From NCBI RefSeq assembly GCF_025847205.1, contig NZ_JAOYTH010000011.1, positions 186,001-250,000 of the forward strand: a stretch of 64,000 nucleotides of DNA. The letters are read 5' to 3'. The position numbers were made by a program, and so were the translations under genes. The notes under the pieces were generated by a model. That model did not search any database, was not told the DNA's origin, and saw only the letters and a program-made list of their open reading frames with translations. Positions 46,657 to 54,788 of the stretch are shown here, piece after piece. The stretch comes from Pararhizobium sp. YC-54 (GTDB lineage Bacteria > Pseudomonadota > Alphaproteobacteria > Rhizobiales > Rhizobiaceae). Position 1 is the first letter of the stretch; the number at the start of each line of letters is the position of its first letter.

Positions 46657-46816
46657 GGACGATTTTCTGCTGACTGCAACGCCGCGGTGAAAGATCAGAT
46701 CAACGCTTTTCTCGATGCTGGTAAAGCGCTTTTTCAGCGCGACGAAAAAACGGCAGGCAAAAGCGTCTCAGACTTGAAAATACCGCGGCGCGAGCGGACA
46801 TCGAAAGCAAAACAGC

Positions 46817-47233
46817 ATGCTCAGATTCGTGAAACCCGGCTTCGGCACAATTCTGCCCCAAGACGCGCGCGCCCACGAAGAATGGGTCGCCGAACTGGTC
46901 GAGCAGGGCTATGTCATCGAAGGCTGGCACTGCGATCTGTCCACTGGCATCTTTACGCTCGGCAAAACGGCACAGCGCATTCACGCGTTGGAACAGGGCA
47001 CATGCGGCCTGCTCGATATCATCAGAGACTACGGGGATGGCCACCGCAAGATCGTGCTCAACATCCTGGAAGAGGCGACATCCGCGGCATCGTCCTTCTA
47101 TTACTGCACGATGATCACCCATGACGATGGTTCTGCCGGGCGGCTCTGTTGCATCGGCACATCGACGATCGATGGCGCGGCGGCCACCGGCCGGATGCAG
47201 GGCGTCTTTGCCTTTTCCCCACCGGAACATTGA
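46817..47233 (+). CDS. Small PAS-like protein of unknown function (paralogue 2)
   Basis: A 138-residue soluble protein homologous to the one at 39392. The core GWHCDLSTGIFTLG, IHALEQGTCGLLDIIRDYG, RKIVLNILEEATSAASSFYY and a DDGSAGRLCCIGTS strand follow the order of a single divergent PAS domain. It starts at ATG 46817; the ribosome-binding site is weak (GAAAGCAAAACAGC). It has a possible leader ORF upstream and diverges from an XRE regulator. No catalytic or transmission domain is attached, so it could act as a sensor subunit or ligand-binding adaptor. Function unknown. Confidence 0.7.
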   Translation: MLRFVKPGFGTILPQDARAHEEWVAELVEQGYVIEGWHCDLSTGIFTLGKTAQRIHALEQGTCGLLDIIRDYGDGHRKIVLNILEEATSAASSFYYCTMITHDDGSAGRLCCIGTSTIDGAAATGRMQGVFAFSPPEH

Positions 47234-47304
47234 AACGGCGGTTGATCCCTTTGTTCCGATGAAATGCGATGCCGGCATCTGCCCGGCCGTTCTTTTCACC
47301 GGCG

Positions 47305-47333
47305 TTGACCGCAGACACTCTTGGGCACATAAT
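47305..47333 (+). promoter_or_regulatory. Sigma-70-type promoter of the small membrane protein gene
   Basis: TTGACC at 47305-47310 and CATAAT at 47328-47333 are separated by exactly 17 bases. The start codon follows 24 bases after the -10 element. Confidence 0.7.
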
Positions 47334-47357
47334 TTCGCGTAGTGCGTGGAGGACGTC

Positions 47358-47576
47358 ATGAAGGTATTCAAGAATATCGCAGGCATCGTCATCATCTTGC
47401 TGGGCGGCCTGTGGATGCTGCAAGGCTCCGACATCATTCCCGGCATGGCCATGTCCGGCAACAAGGAGTGGCTCGTCATCGGTCTCATGCTGGTGATCTT
47501 CGGCCTCGGGCTGCTCTACCAGAACAACCGGCCCACCACCCGGCTGCACGGCATGCCCGGCGACGATCTGCTTTAG
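47358..47576 (+). CDS. Small two-helix membrane protein
   Basis: A 72-residue protein with two predicted transmembrane helices, KNIAGIVIILLGGLWMLQGS and WLVIGLMLVIFGLGLLY, joined by a short loop (DIIPGMAMSGNKE). A polar tail ends TRLHGMPGDDLL. Both ends would be on the same side of the membrane. The start has GGAGG six bases upstream; a GTG at 47346 is in frame but overlaps that site. It has its own promoter and is convergent with tag. It belongs to a widespread group of small unnamed inner-membrane proteins; function unknown. Confidence 0.82.
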   Translation: MKVFKNIAGIVIILLGGLWMLQGSDIIPGMAMSGNKEWLVIGLMLVIFGLGLLYQNNRPTTRLHGMPGDDLL

Positions 47577-47590
47577 GAACCTCGTCCTGA

Positions 47591-48220
47591 TCAGGGCCGC
47601 ACGAACGCGCGCCGCAGCTCTTCGATCCTGCTGCGGCAGTAGCAGCCCTCGACGTGGTCGTTGACCAGGCCCATCGCCTGCATGAAGGCATAGACCGTGG
47701 TCGGGCCGACGAAGGTCCAGCCGCGCTTTTTCAGATCTTTTGATATCAACGTTGAGGTCGGCGTCGTCGGGTTGGCGGCAATCGCTTCCCAGGTGACGAT
47801 CGTCGGCCGTTCATTGCCGCCCGGCTCGTGGCTCCAGAAATAACGGGCGAGCGAGCCGAACTCGGCCTTCAGTTCCCTTGCCCGTTTGGCATTGTTGATG
47901 GTCGAGACGATCTTGCCGCGATGGCGCACGATACCCGTATCGGCAAGGCAGCGGGCGATATCCTCCTCGCCAAAATTCGCGACCACATCGAAATCGAACC
48001 CGGCAAAGGCCGCCCGAAAAGCCTCACGCTTGCGCAGGATGGTCAGCCAGGACAGACCGGACTGGAAACCTTCGAGGCAGATCTTTTCAAACAGCCTGAT
48101 ATCATCGGCCATCGGCTTGCCCCACTCTTCATCGTGGTAGCGCAGGTAATCCGCCAGATTGGCATGCCAGGCACAACGGTCCCTGCCGTCTTCTCCGGTA
48201 ATGATGCCCCTTGCCGTCAC
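47591..48220 (-). CDS. tag: DNA-3-methyladenine glycosylase I
   Basis: A 209-residue Tag enzyme that removes 3-methyladenine from alkylated DNA. It shows RCAWHANLADYLRYHDEEWG near the N terminus (zinc ligands Cys and His, then the base-recognition region), LFEKICLEGFQSGLSW, and the zinc-binding C terminus HVEGCYCR. The HhH-type helices between include the region GIVRHRGKIVSTINNA. It ends 14 bases from the convergent small membrane protein gene. Confidence 0.93.
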   Translation of the reverse strand: MTARGIITGEDGRDRCAWHANLADYLRYHDEEWGKPMADDIRLFEKICLEGFQSGLSWLTILRKREAFRAAFAGFDFDVVANFGEEDIARCLADTGIVRHRGKIVSTINNAKRARELKAEFGSLARYFWSHEPGGNERPTIVTWEAIAANPTTPTSTLISKDLKKRGWTFVGPTTVYAFMQAMGLVNDHVEGCYCRSRIEELRRAFVRP

Positions 48221-48468
48221 GCGCTTCTCCCCAATTCTTTCATTTTACCAATTGCCAACCATAGTCCTAAAGCCGGCGATAACCCTACCCAAAGCTTTAT
48301 CCGGGCGAACGGCTTTTAATGAACGGGCATTTACCATTCGGTTGCTGCCGGGTGCCACGATCTTCCCATTCCGCCAATCATTCATTGGCGTCCGTGCCGC
48401 CCGTCATCCGCTGAACCGCGGACGGCGGAGCTATGAGATATTCCGGCGAAAGGTAGTGAGCCCGTCCG

Positions 48469-49230
48469 ATGATAAAGAAAACCCTGATCCTTGCCACATC
48501 CCTGTTCGTCGCACTTTCCAGCTTGGCGGAAGCGCAGGACCGGTACCAGAACCGCCCGCCGGTGGTCATCAGTCCGGACCTCACGGCCCCCTGGGTGACC
48601 CAGCTCGGCGGTCGGCCTGAACGCGTCGTCTACCGTCAGCAGCGGCCTATCGCAGGCAGGCCGCAGGGCGCCACCCGAAAACAGTATCTGTTCCAAAAGC
48701 GCGTTCAGCGGTCCGGCGCCGGCATCGCGCAACCGGTGGCGATGACCCGCGCCCAGAGGCCGGTGCGCCAGATGGACCCGCAGTTCCTGCCGCAGGTGGT
48801 CGCCTATGACAGCAAGGAAAAGCCCGGCACGATCGTCATCGATACCAACAGCCGTTTCCTTTATCTGGTCACCGGCAATGGCGAGGCACGGCGTTACGGC
48901 GTCGGCGTCGGCAAACCGGGCTTCGAATGGGCGGGTGCCCACAAGGTGACGCGCAAGGCAGAATGGCCGGTCTGGACGCCGCCGTCCGAAATGCGCGCCC
49001 GCGAGGCGGCCAAGGGACACTATCTGCCCGCCAGCATGAGCGGCGGTCCGGAAAATCCGCTCGGTGCGCGCGCCATGTATCTCGGCTCGACGCTCTACCG
49101 CATCCACGGCACCAACGCGCCCTGGACAATCGGCTATGCCGTTTCGTCCGGCTGCATCCGCATGCGCAACGAGGACGTGACCGATCTCTACGAGCGCGTG
49201 AAGGTCGGCACCAAGGTTGTCGTGATCTAA
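48469..49230 (+). CDS. L,D-transpeptidase (YkuD domain), exported
   Basis: A 253-residue periplasmic enzyme. Signal peptide MIKKTLILATSLFVALSSLAEA is followed by a basic, disordered region to about residue 105. The YkuD domain occupies about 115-253, with GTIVIDTNSRFLYLV, YGVGVGKPGF and the active site RIHGTN plus SSGCIRMRNEDV, where Cys is the nucleophile. Such enzymes form 3-3 peptidoglycan cross-links or attach proteins to peptidoglycan, which is important in rhizobia. The protein at 49431 is a close paralogue. A perfect hairpin follows the stop codon. Confidence 0.92.
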   Translation: MIKKTLILATSLFVALSSLAEAQDRYQNRPPVVISPDLTAPWVTQLGGRPERVVYRQQRPIAGRPQGATRKQYLFQKRVQRSGAGIAQPVAMTRAQRPVRQMDPQFLPQVVAYDSKEKPGTIVIDTNSRFLYLVTGNGEARRYGVGVGKPGFEWAGAHKVTRKAEWPVWTPPSEMRAREAAKGHYLPASMSGGPENPLGARAMYLGSTLYRIHGTNAPWTIGYAVSSGCIRMRNEDVTDLYERVKVGTKVVVI

Positions 49231-49231
49231 A

Positions 49232-49258
49232 ACCAAGTCTCGATGATAGAGACTTGGT
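49232..49258. terminator. Hairpin after the first L,D-transpeptidase gene
   Basis: Perfect 10-bp stem ACCAAGTCTC/GAGACTTGGT with a seven-base loop, starting two bases after the stop codon. No T-run follows, so it may be an mRNA-stabilising or partial terminator structure rather than a classical terminator. Confidence 0.6.
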
Positions 49259-49430
49259 ATAAGCCATCGCTCACCCGCCGGAGGGCCGCAAACGTGGCCT
49301 TTCGGCAACAGCGGTTCCCGGGGTTACAGCCCAATTGATCACATTTGCCCTATCCAGAACCCATGAGACTTGCGTAAAACGCGATATTGAATAGCGTCTC
49401 GCAGCTTGGGACTGGATGAGGGAATCTTCG

Positions 49431-50123
49431 ATGAAATATGCCTTGCAGACATTGGCCGCGATCGGATTTGCGGCCGCTGTGACTTTCGGTGCCTCGAGTG
49501 CATCGGCCTTCATGCCGGGCGAACCGGCCGGCGCACAGCCGAACCCGGACGTCACGCTGGTGGCGATGGAGAAGAAGCCGGCCCAGAAGTTCTGGCGCAC
49601 CAAGGTGCGGCTGAGCACGGATGAGGCGCCGGGCACCATCATCGTCGATACCAACAACAAGTATCTCTACTATATCGAAGGCCCGAACCGGGCGACCCGC
49701 TATGGCATCGGCGTCGGCCGCGAGGGCTTTGGCTGGTCGGGCGTCGTCAAGGTGCAGCGCAAGGCCGAATGGCCGGGCTGGACACCGCCGAAGGAAATGA
49801 TCGCCCGCGAACGCAAGAAGGGCCATATCCTTCCGGCCTATCAGGAAGGCGGCATCGACAATCCGCTCGGCGCCCGCGCGCTCTATCTCTACAAGGGCGG
49901 GAACGATTCCGGCTTCCGCATCCACGGCACCAACCAGCCCTGGACGATCGGCCTCAACATGTCGTCCGGCTGCATCCGCATGATGAACAAGGATGTCGAG
50001 CATCTCTACGAGCGCGCCTCGATCGGCACCAAGGTCATCGTCATCGGCCCCGGCAACAAGCAGGGCGATGTCTCCTATGACGACCGTGGCGTCGATATCC
50101 TGCGGACGATCTTCGGCGGCTGA
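49431..50123 (+). CDS. L,D-transpeptidase (YkuD domain), exported, second copy
   Basis: A 230-residue paralogue of the preceding enzyme. Signal peptide MKYALQTLAAIGFAAAVTFGASSASA; YkuD domain about 65-205 with GTIIVDTNNKYLYYIEGP, YGIGVGREGFGWSG, RIHGTNQPWTIG and the nucleophile Cys in SSGCIRMMNKDV. A short C-terminal extension GDVSYDDRGVDILRTIFGG follows. The start at 49431 has GAGGGA upstream; an ATG at 49416 overlaps that site. The tandem arrangement indicates a local duplication. Both active sites are intact. Confidence 0.92.
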   Translation: MKYALQTLAAIGFAAAVTFGASSASAFMPGEPAGAQPNPDVTLVAMEKKPAQKFWRTKVRLSTDEAPGTIIVDTNNKYLYYIEGPNRATRYGIGVGREGFGWSGVVKVQRKAEWPGWTPPKEMIARERKKGHILPAYQEGGIDNPLGARALYLYKGGNDSGFRIHGTNQPWTIGLNMSSGCIRMMNKDVEHLYERASIGTKVIVIGPGNKQGDVSYDDRGVDILRTIFGG

Positions 50124-50188
50124 GTGCCGATAATCTGTTTTCCCTGCGGGCAAGGCTATCGCCTATGGATCGCAGACCGCCACCGCGG

Positions 50189-50301
50189 TCTCCCTCTTCT
50201 CCCCCACGGGGAGAAGTGCCGAGCGAATGCGAGGCGATGAGGGGGGGCTCTTTCCGCAATTTCGGAGCCAGCCGCCTGTCCATATGCGATAGCCCTGCCT
50301 C
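50189..50301. repeat. Palindromic repeat at the 3' end of glcF
   Basis: Contains CTTCTCCCCCACGGGGAGAAG, then GATGAGGGGG, and ends in CTCAAGGGGAGGG, which runs into glcF. The last codons of glcF (PPSP and the stop at 50302-50304) are encoded by the end of this element. Similar words occur at 51641-52019. Confidence 0.7.
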
Positions 50302-51609
50302 TCAAGGGGAGGGTGGAAGGTCTATCGGCCGCTCGCCGCCATAGGCCCAGTCCAGCAATTCGACGGTATGCAGGATTGGCATGGCGGTGCCGCTGGCGAT
50401 CTGGGTAATGCAGCCGATATTGCCGGTGGCGATGACGTCGGCTTTGGTCGCCTCGATATTCTTCACCTTGCGGGCCTTGAGCGTCGCCGAAATCTCCGGC
50501 TGCAGGATGTTGTAGGTGCCGGCCGAACCGCAACAGAGATGGCCCTCGGCCGGATCGCGGACGGTGAAGCCGGCGTTTCGCAACAATAGCTTCGGCGCCA
50601 TGGTGATCTTCTGGCCGTGCTGCATCGAGCAGGCGGAATGATAGGCGACGGTCATGTCTTTCGGCTCTTGCCGCGGCAGGTCGAGCGACGCCAGGTATTC
50701 GGTGATGTCCCTGGCCAGGGCCGAGACACGCGCAGCCTTCTCCGCATAGGCCGGATCGAGCCTCAGCATATGGCCGTAATCCTTGATGGTGGTGCCGCAG
50801 CCCGATGCGGTGATGATGATCGCATCAAGCCCGCCCGCATCCGCTGCCTTCACCCAGACATCGACATTGCGGCGGGCGGCTGCAAGCGCCTCTTCCTCGC
50901 GGCCCATATGATGCACCAGCGCCCCGCAACAGCCCTCGCCTTGCGGCACCACGACCTCGACGCCGAGCCGGGTCAACAGCCGGATCGCCGCCTCGTTGAT
51001 TCCGGGCTTCAGCACCGGCTGGGCGCAGCCGGTGAGAATGGCGACCCTGCCGCGTTTCTCCGTTTGGGCAGCACGAGTGCCGGGCACCGAAGCGGTGGAC
51101 GCCGGAGCGATGTCCGATGGCGCAAGGTCGAGCATGACGCCGAAGGTTTTCAGAAAAGGCACCCGCTTCATCGCCGCCGCAAACGGCCGGCCGAGCCGGG
51201 CTGCCTTCAAGGCCAGCCGGAACCGCCCGGGATAGGGCAGAACCGCTGCGAGGACGCTGCGCACAAACCGATCCTTCAGCGGACGTTTGTAAGTCTGCTC
51301 GATATGGATACGGGCATGATCGACCAGATGCATATAGTTGACGCCGGACGGACAGGTGGTCATGCAGGCAAGGCAGGACAGGCAGCGGTCGATATGGGTG
51401 ACCACCTCCTCATCGGCCGCACGGCCGTTTTCCAGCATGTCCTTGATCAGATAAATCCGCCCGCGCGGACTGTCGAGCTCGTTGCCGAGCGTCACATAGG
51501 TCGGACAGGTGGCCGTGCAGAAACCGCAATGCACGCATTTGCGCAGGATCGCTTCGGACTCTGCGACATGCGGGTCGGCGAGCTGGGCGGGGGTGAAGGT
51601 GGTCTGCAT
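50302..51609 (-). CDS. glcF: Glycolate oxidase iron-sulfur subunit
   Basis: A 435-residue GlcF, the electron-transfer subunit of glycolate dehydrogenase/oxidase. Two 4Fe-4S motifs lie at the N terminus, CVHCGFCTATCP and CLSCLACMTTCPSG. Two CCG domains follow, with GCCGALVHHMG in the first and HSACSMQHG plus LCCGSAGTYNI in the second. The start ATG at 51609 has GGAGC upstream; the longer frame runs into repeat DNA and is rejected. It is separated from glcE by a 423-base block of repeats, unusual within a glc operon. Confidence 0.95.
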   Translation of the reverse strand: MQTTFTPAQLADPHVAESEAILRKCVHCGFCTATCPTYVTLGNELDSPRGRIYLIKDMLENGRAADEEVVTHIDRCLSCLACMTTCPSGVNYMHLVDHARIHIEQTYKRPLKDRFVRSVLAAVLPYPGRFRLALKAARLGRPFAAAMKRVPFLKTFGVMLDLAPSDIAPASTASVPGTRAAQTEKRGRVAILTGCAQPVLKPGINEAAIRLLTRLGVEVVVPQGEGCCGALVHHMGREEEALAAARRNVDVWVKAADAGGLDAIIITASGCGTTIKDYGHMLRLDPAYAEKAARVSALARDITEYLASLDLPRQEPKDMTVAYHSACSMQHGQKITMAPKLLLRNAGFTVRDPAEGHLCCGSAGTYNILQPEISATLKARKVKNIEATKADVIATGNIGCITQIASGTAMPILHTVELLDWAYGGERPIDLPPSP

Positions 51610-51640
51610 CAGGCGCGTTGCTCCGAGTGTGCGGAGGCAT

Positions 51641-52019
51641 CCCCCCCTCTGCCCTGTCCGGACATCTCCCCCACGAGGGGCAGAGCAATTGTACATGTGT
51701 TTCGGCGTGCTCCCTCTTCTCCCCAGCGGGGAGAAGGTGGCACGAAGTGCCGGATGAGGGGGGCCGAAGGCAATCTCTTTTTGGCTCCGGCTTCGCCGCA
51801 GCTCCCCCTCATCGCCTCGCAGTTGCTCGGCACTTCTCCCCGCTGGGGAGAAGAGGGAGTTCGTTGCGCGCTCTCGCAACTCATAGGCAATTGCCCGGCC
51901 CCCAGGGAGGACATCGGCCGTCTGCCGTGTGCCGTACCTACAAATGTCTCGTAGAAAGAGAACGATCTCCCCCCTTGAGGAGGAGATGTCACGCAGTGAC
52001 AGAGGGGGGTACGCGGCAT
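51641..52019. repeat. Cluster of palindromic repeats between glcE and glcF
   Basis: The gap 51610-52032 consists almost wholly of repeats. It opens with CCCCCTCTGCCCTGTCCGGA and closes with TCACGCAGTGACAGAGGGGG. Within it are two inverted units: one with CTTCTCCCCAGCGGGGAGAAGG and GGATGAGGGG, the second its mirror with CCCCTCATCGCC and CTTCTCCCCGCTGGGGAGAAG. No gene or promoter is seen. It may attenuate expression of glcF relative to glcDE. Confidence 0.75.
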
Positions 52020-52032
52020 ACTCATCATTCCT

Positions 52033-53235
52033 TCACCCCATCTTCCCCGGATTGAAAATCCCCTTGGGATCGAACTTTTCCTTGATCCGCGCCGACAGAG
52101 CGGCAACACCCGGCGCGTCCGGCTCGAAGGCCGGCGTCACACCGCGAACCGCATCAGACGCCCGTACCAGCGTCGCATGGCCGCCGCCGATGCCCTTGAT
52201 AAAGCGGCGAAGCATCTCTGCTTCGGCGTCGGCCTCCATGCGCAGCCAGACAAGGCCGCCCTGCCAGTCGTAAAAAGCGTCGACGCCGGTTTGCAGCCGT
52301 AGCGCAGCAACCAGCTGATGGCCGGCCGTTGGCGCAACGGAGACCCGCCAGAGCGGCTTTTGCGTGCCGTCCGCATAGGGTTTGACATCGCGGATATCCC
52401 GCCACAGTTTTTCCGTTGCCTCCTGGTCGAGCACTGTTGCGGGCGCGACATGGGCGAAGGCGGCCTTGAGTTTTTCGGCCCGGACCGCAACCGAGGCCGG
52501 CAGTCCTTCAAGCCGCAGGACCGTTGCGGCGCCCTCCGGATGGCTGCTGCCGATGAAGCGATAGCGGACGCTCTCCGTCAGGTGGGCCGCACCCGAAACC
52601 TCGACCGGCATTGCCAGCGCATGCGCCATCGCGGCTGCTGCCTGCGCATCGTCGAGGCCGAAAGCCACGATGGTGGCTGCGGCGCGCGGCAAAGGCAGGA
52701 CCTTGAACGTCACTTCGGTCAACAGCCCCAATGTACCGTGCGAGCCGCAGAGCAGCTTGACCAAATCCAGCCCGGTGACGTTCTTCATCACCCGACCGCC
52801 GGATTTGATTGCCTCGCCTGCCCCATTGATGAAACGGATGCCGAGCAGGTGATCACGCGCGGCACCGGCCGTGATGCGCCGTGGGCCGGAGACGTTGGCG
52901 GCAAAGACGCCGCCGATGGTCGGCTGGCCGCTGGTGCCCATGACGCCGCGATGATCCATCGGCTCGAAAGCCAGCATCTGGCGGTTTCCAGCGAGCGCCG
53001 TCTCGATTTCAGCCATCGGCGTTCCCGCCCTGGCGCTCATCGTCATCTCGGCCGGATTGTAGCTGACGATGCCGGAAAGCTTTCGCGCCGAGAGCAGCTG
53101 CTCCGCCCGAACACGGTTTCCAAGGCCCGGACGCGTGCCGCCACCGGTAATAGCAAGCGGCATTCCGGTTCCGGCAGCCTGCCTGATGATATCGGCAGCT
53201 TCCATCTCTGATGTCGGTTCAAAATCCATGCTCAT
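52033..53235 (-). CDS. glcE: Glycolate oxidase FAD-binding subunit
   Basis: A 400-residue GlcE. A PCMH-type FAD-binding domain covers about residues 1-175 (PLAITGGGTRPGLGNRV, SARAGTPMAEIE, GGVFAANVSGPRRI, GRVMKNVTGLDLVKLLCGSHGTLGLLTEVTF; this last quoted region starts near 148). It ends with KEKFDPKGIFNPGKM, typical of FAD-linked oxidases. The start overlaps the glcD stop by four bases. With GlcD and GlcF it forms the membrane-associated glycolate oxidase that turns glycolate into glyoxylate. Confidence 0.93.
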   Translation of the reverse strand: MSMDFEPTSEMEAADIIRQAAGTGMPLAITGGGTRPGLGNRVRAEQLLSARKLSGIVSYNPAEMTMSARAGTPMAEIETALAGNRQMLAFEPMDHRGVMGTSGQPTIGGVFAANVSGPRRITAGAARDHLLGIRFINGAGEAIKSGGRVMKNVTGLDLVKLLCGSHGTLGLLTEVTFKVLPLPRAAATIVAFGLDDAQAAAAMAHALAMPVEVSGAAHLTESVRYRFIGSSHPEGAATVLRLEGLPASVAVRAEKLKAAFAHVAPATVLDQEATEKLWRDIRDVKPYADGTQKPLWRVSVAPTAGHQLVAALRLQTGVDAFYDWQGGLVWLRMEADAEAEMLRRFIKGIGGGHATLVRASDAVRGVTPAFEPDAPGVAALSARIKEKFDPKGIFNPGKMG

Positions 53236-54671
53236 GCGGCCGGGCGCCCTTCCAGCGGAAAGACTTTAGAGGGATTCATGATCCATAGCGGATCGAAGGC
53301 GGCGCGCGCGGCCATCTGCTGGTTCAGGTCGGCCTGATTAAACTGGTGCAGCATCAGGTCGCGTTTCTCGATGCCGACGCCGTGTTCGCCAGTCAGGCAG
53401 CCGCCCGCATCGACGCAGAGTCTCAAGATATCGTTGCCCGCCGCTTCGGCGCGTGCCGCGTCTTCCGGATCGTTGATATTATAGAGGATCAGCGGATGCA
53501 TGTTGCCGTCGCCGGCGTGGAAAACATTGGCGACGCGCAGGCCGTAACCGTCGATGATCTCGCTGGTTTTCTTCAATACGTAGGAAAGCTGGCTGAGCGG
53601 CACCGTTCCATCCATGCAGATATAGTCGGCGATGCGACCGGTGGCGCCGAAGGCGGATTTGCGGCCTTTCCAGATCAGCGCCGCTTCCGTTGCCGACTGG
53701 CTTTCGCGGATGGTTGCAACGCCATGGCGGCGGGCAATCTCGATGATGCTCGCCAGCATTGTCTCCATCTCGGCGTCCGATCCCTCGACCTCGACGATCA
53801 GCAGCGCCTCGACATCCATCGGGTAACCGGCTTGCGCGAACGCCTCGCAGATGCCGATGGCCGGCTTGTCCATGAATTCGATGGCAACCGGGATGATGCC
53901 GGAACCGATGACTTCGGCGACGCAAGTCCCCGCCTCTTCCGACGACATGAAGCCGAACAGAACGGGCCGCGTTCCCTCCGGCTTGGCCAGCAGCCGCACC
54001 GTCGCCTCGGTGACGATGCCGAGCTGGCCTTCCGAGCCGCAGACGAGGCCGAGCAGATCGTAACCCGGCGCATCCAGTGCCTTGCCGCCCAGCTCGATCA
54101 CCGTGCCGTCAAACAGTACCATCTTGACGCCCAGCAGATTGTTGGTGGTCACGCCGTATTTCAGGCAATGGGCGCCGCCGGAATTCATGCCGATATTGCC
54201 GCCGATGGTGCAGGCAAGCTGCGAACTCGGGTCCGGTGCATAGAAGAAACCGTCGGCTGATACCGCTTCGGAAATGTTGATATTGGTGACGCCCGCCTGC
54301 ACCGTGGCGGTGCGGTTGGCAAAATCGATATCGAGGATGCCCGTCATCTTTGAAAGGCCAATGACCACCGCGTCGGATTGGGGAATGGCGCCGCCCGACA
54401 GCGAGGTGCCTGCCCCGCGCGGCACGACGGGAATGCCGTAGCGGCTGCAATATTTCAAAACGGCCGCCACCTGCGCCGTGGTTTCCGGCAGGACGACGGC
54501 CAAAGGCACCTGGCGATAGGCAATGAAGGCGTCGGTCTCGAACGGTACCAGCCCGCGCTTTTCGCTGATCAGGCAGCCCGCAGGCAGGATATCGGCCAGA
54601 TCCTCGATGATCGCATCACGGCGCGCCAGCACGGATGGTTTCGGCTCCAGAAAGGCAATCGTCTCCGGCAT
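53232..54671 (-). CDS. glcD: Glycolate oxidase subunit, FAD-linked
   Basis: A 479-residue GlcD. The FAD-binding PCMH domain has YRQVPLAVVLPETTAQVAAV, the phosphate-binding loop PRGAGTSLSGGAIP, and ACTIGGNIGMNSGGAHCLKYG with the family Gly-rich stretch. The C-terminal FAD-oxidase domain has NVFHAGDGNMHPLIL and CLTGEHGVGIEKRDLM. The start ATG at 54671 has GGGAGG upstream. It is the first gene of glcDEF. A TGG-N13-CCA palindrome lies 36 bases upstream and is shared with the GntR gene at 58607. Confidence 0.95.
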   Translation of the reverse strand: MPETIAFLEPKPSVLARRDAIIEDLADILPAGCLISEKRGLVPFETDAFIAYRQVPLAVVLPETTAQVAAVLKYCSRYGIPVVPRGAGTSLSGGAIPQSDAVVIGLSKMTGILDIDFANRTATVQAGVTNINISEAVSADGFFYAPDPSSQLACTIGGNIGMNSGGAHCLKYGVTTNNLLGVKMVLFDGTVIELGGKALDAPGYDLLGLVCGSEGQLGIVTEATVRLLAKPEGTRPVLFGFMSSEEAGTCVAEVIGSGIIPVAIEFMDKPAIGICEAFAQAGYPMDVEALLIVEVEGSDAEMETMLASIIEIARRHGVATIRESQSATEAALIWKGRKSAFGATGRIADYICMDGTVPLSQLSYVLKKTSEIIDGYGLRVANVFHAGDGNMHPLILYNINDPEDAARAEAAGNDILRLCVDAGGCLTGEHGVGIEKRDLMLHQFNQADLNQQMAARAAFDPLWIMNPSKVFPLEGRPAA

Positions 54672-54706
54672 ATCGGCCTCCCGGCGCATTTCATTTGCGA
54701 CATGAT

Positions 54707-54725
54707 TGGTATTTTTTATTTACCA
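54707..54725. promoter_or_regulatory. Candidate GntR/FCD operator upstream of glcD
   Basis: A 19-base imperfect palindrome TGGTATTTTTTATTTACCA followed by CTTTC. A 19-base site with the same TGG-N13-CCA frame and the same CTTTC follows at 58547-58570, before the GntR/FCD gene. Known FadR-subfamily operators have the TGGTnnnACCA type of ends. Distance to the glcD start is 36 bases, against 42 in front of the GntR gene. Confidence 0.55.
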
Positions 54726-54788
54726 CTTTCATCATGACGCAGCAAATGTTAATCAGTTTTTCTGTTTCCGAAACAATGGTCAAGATTG

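Noticed and set aside
50189..52019. CRISPR array among the repeated GGGGAGAAG sequences
   Set aside because: The units are palindromic, irregular in spacing and orientation, and lack uniform spacers or cas genes.
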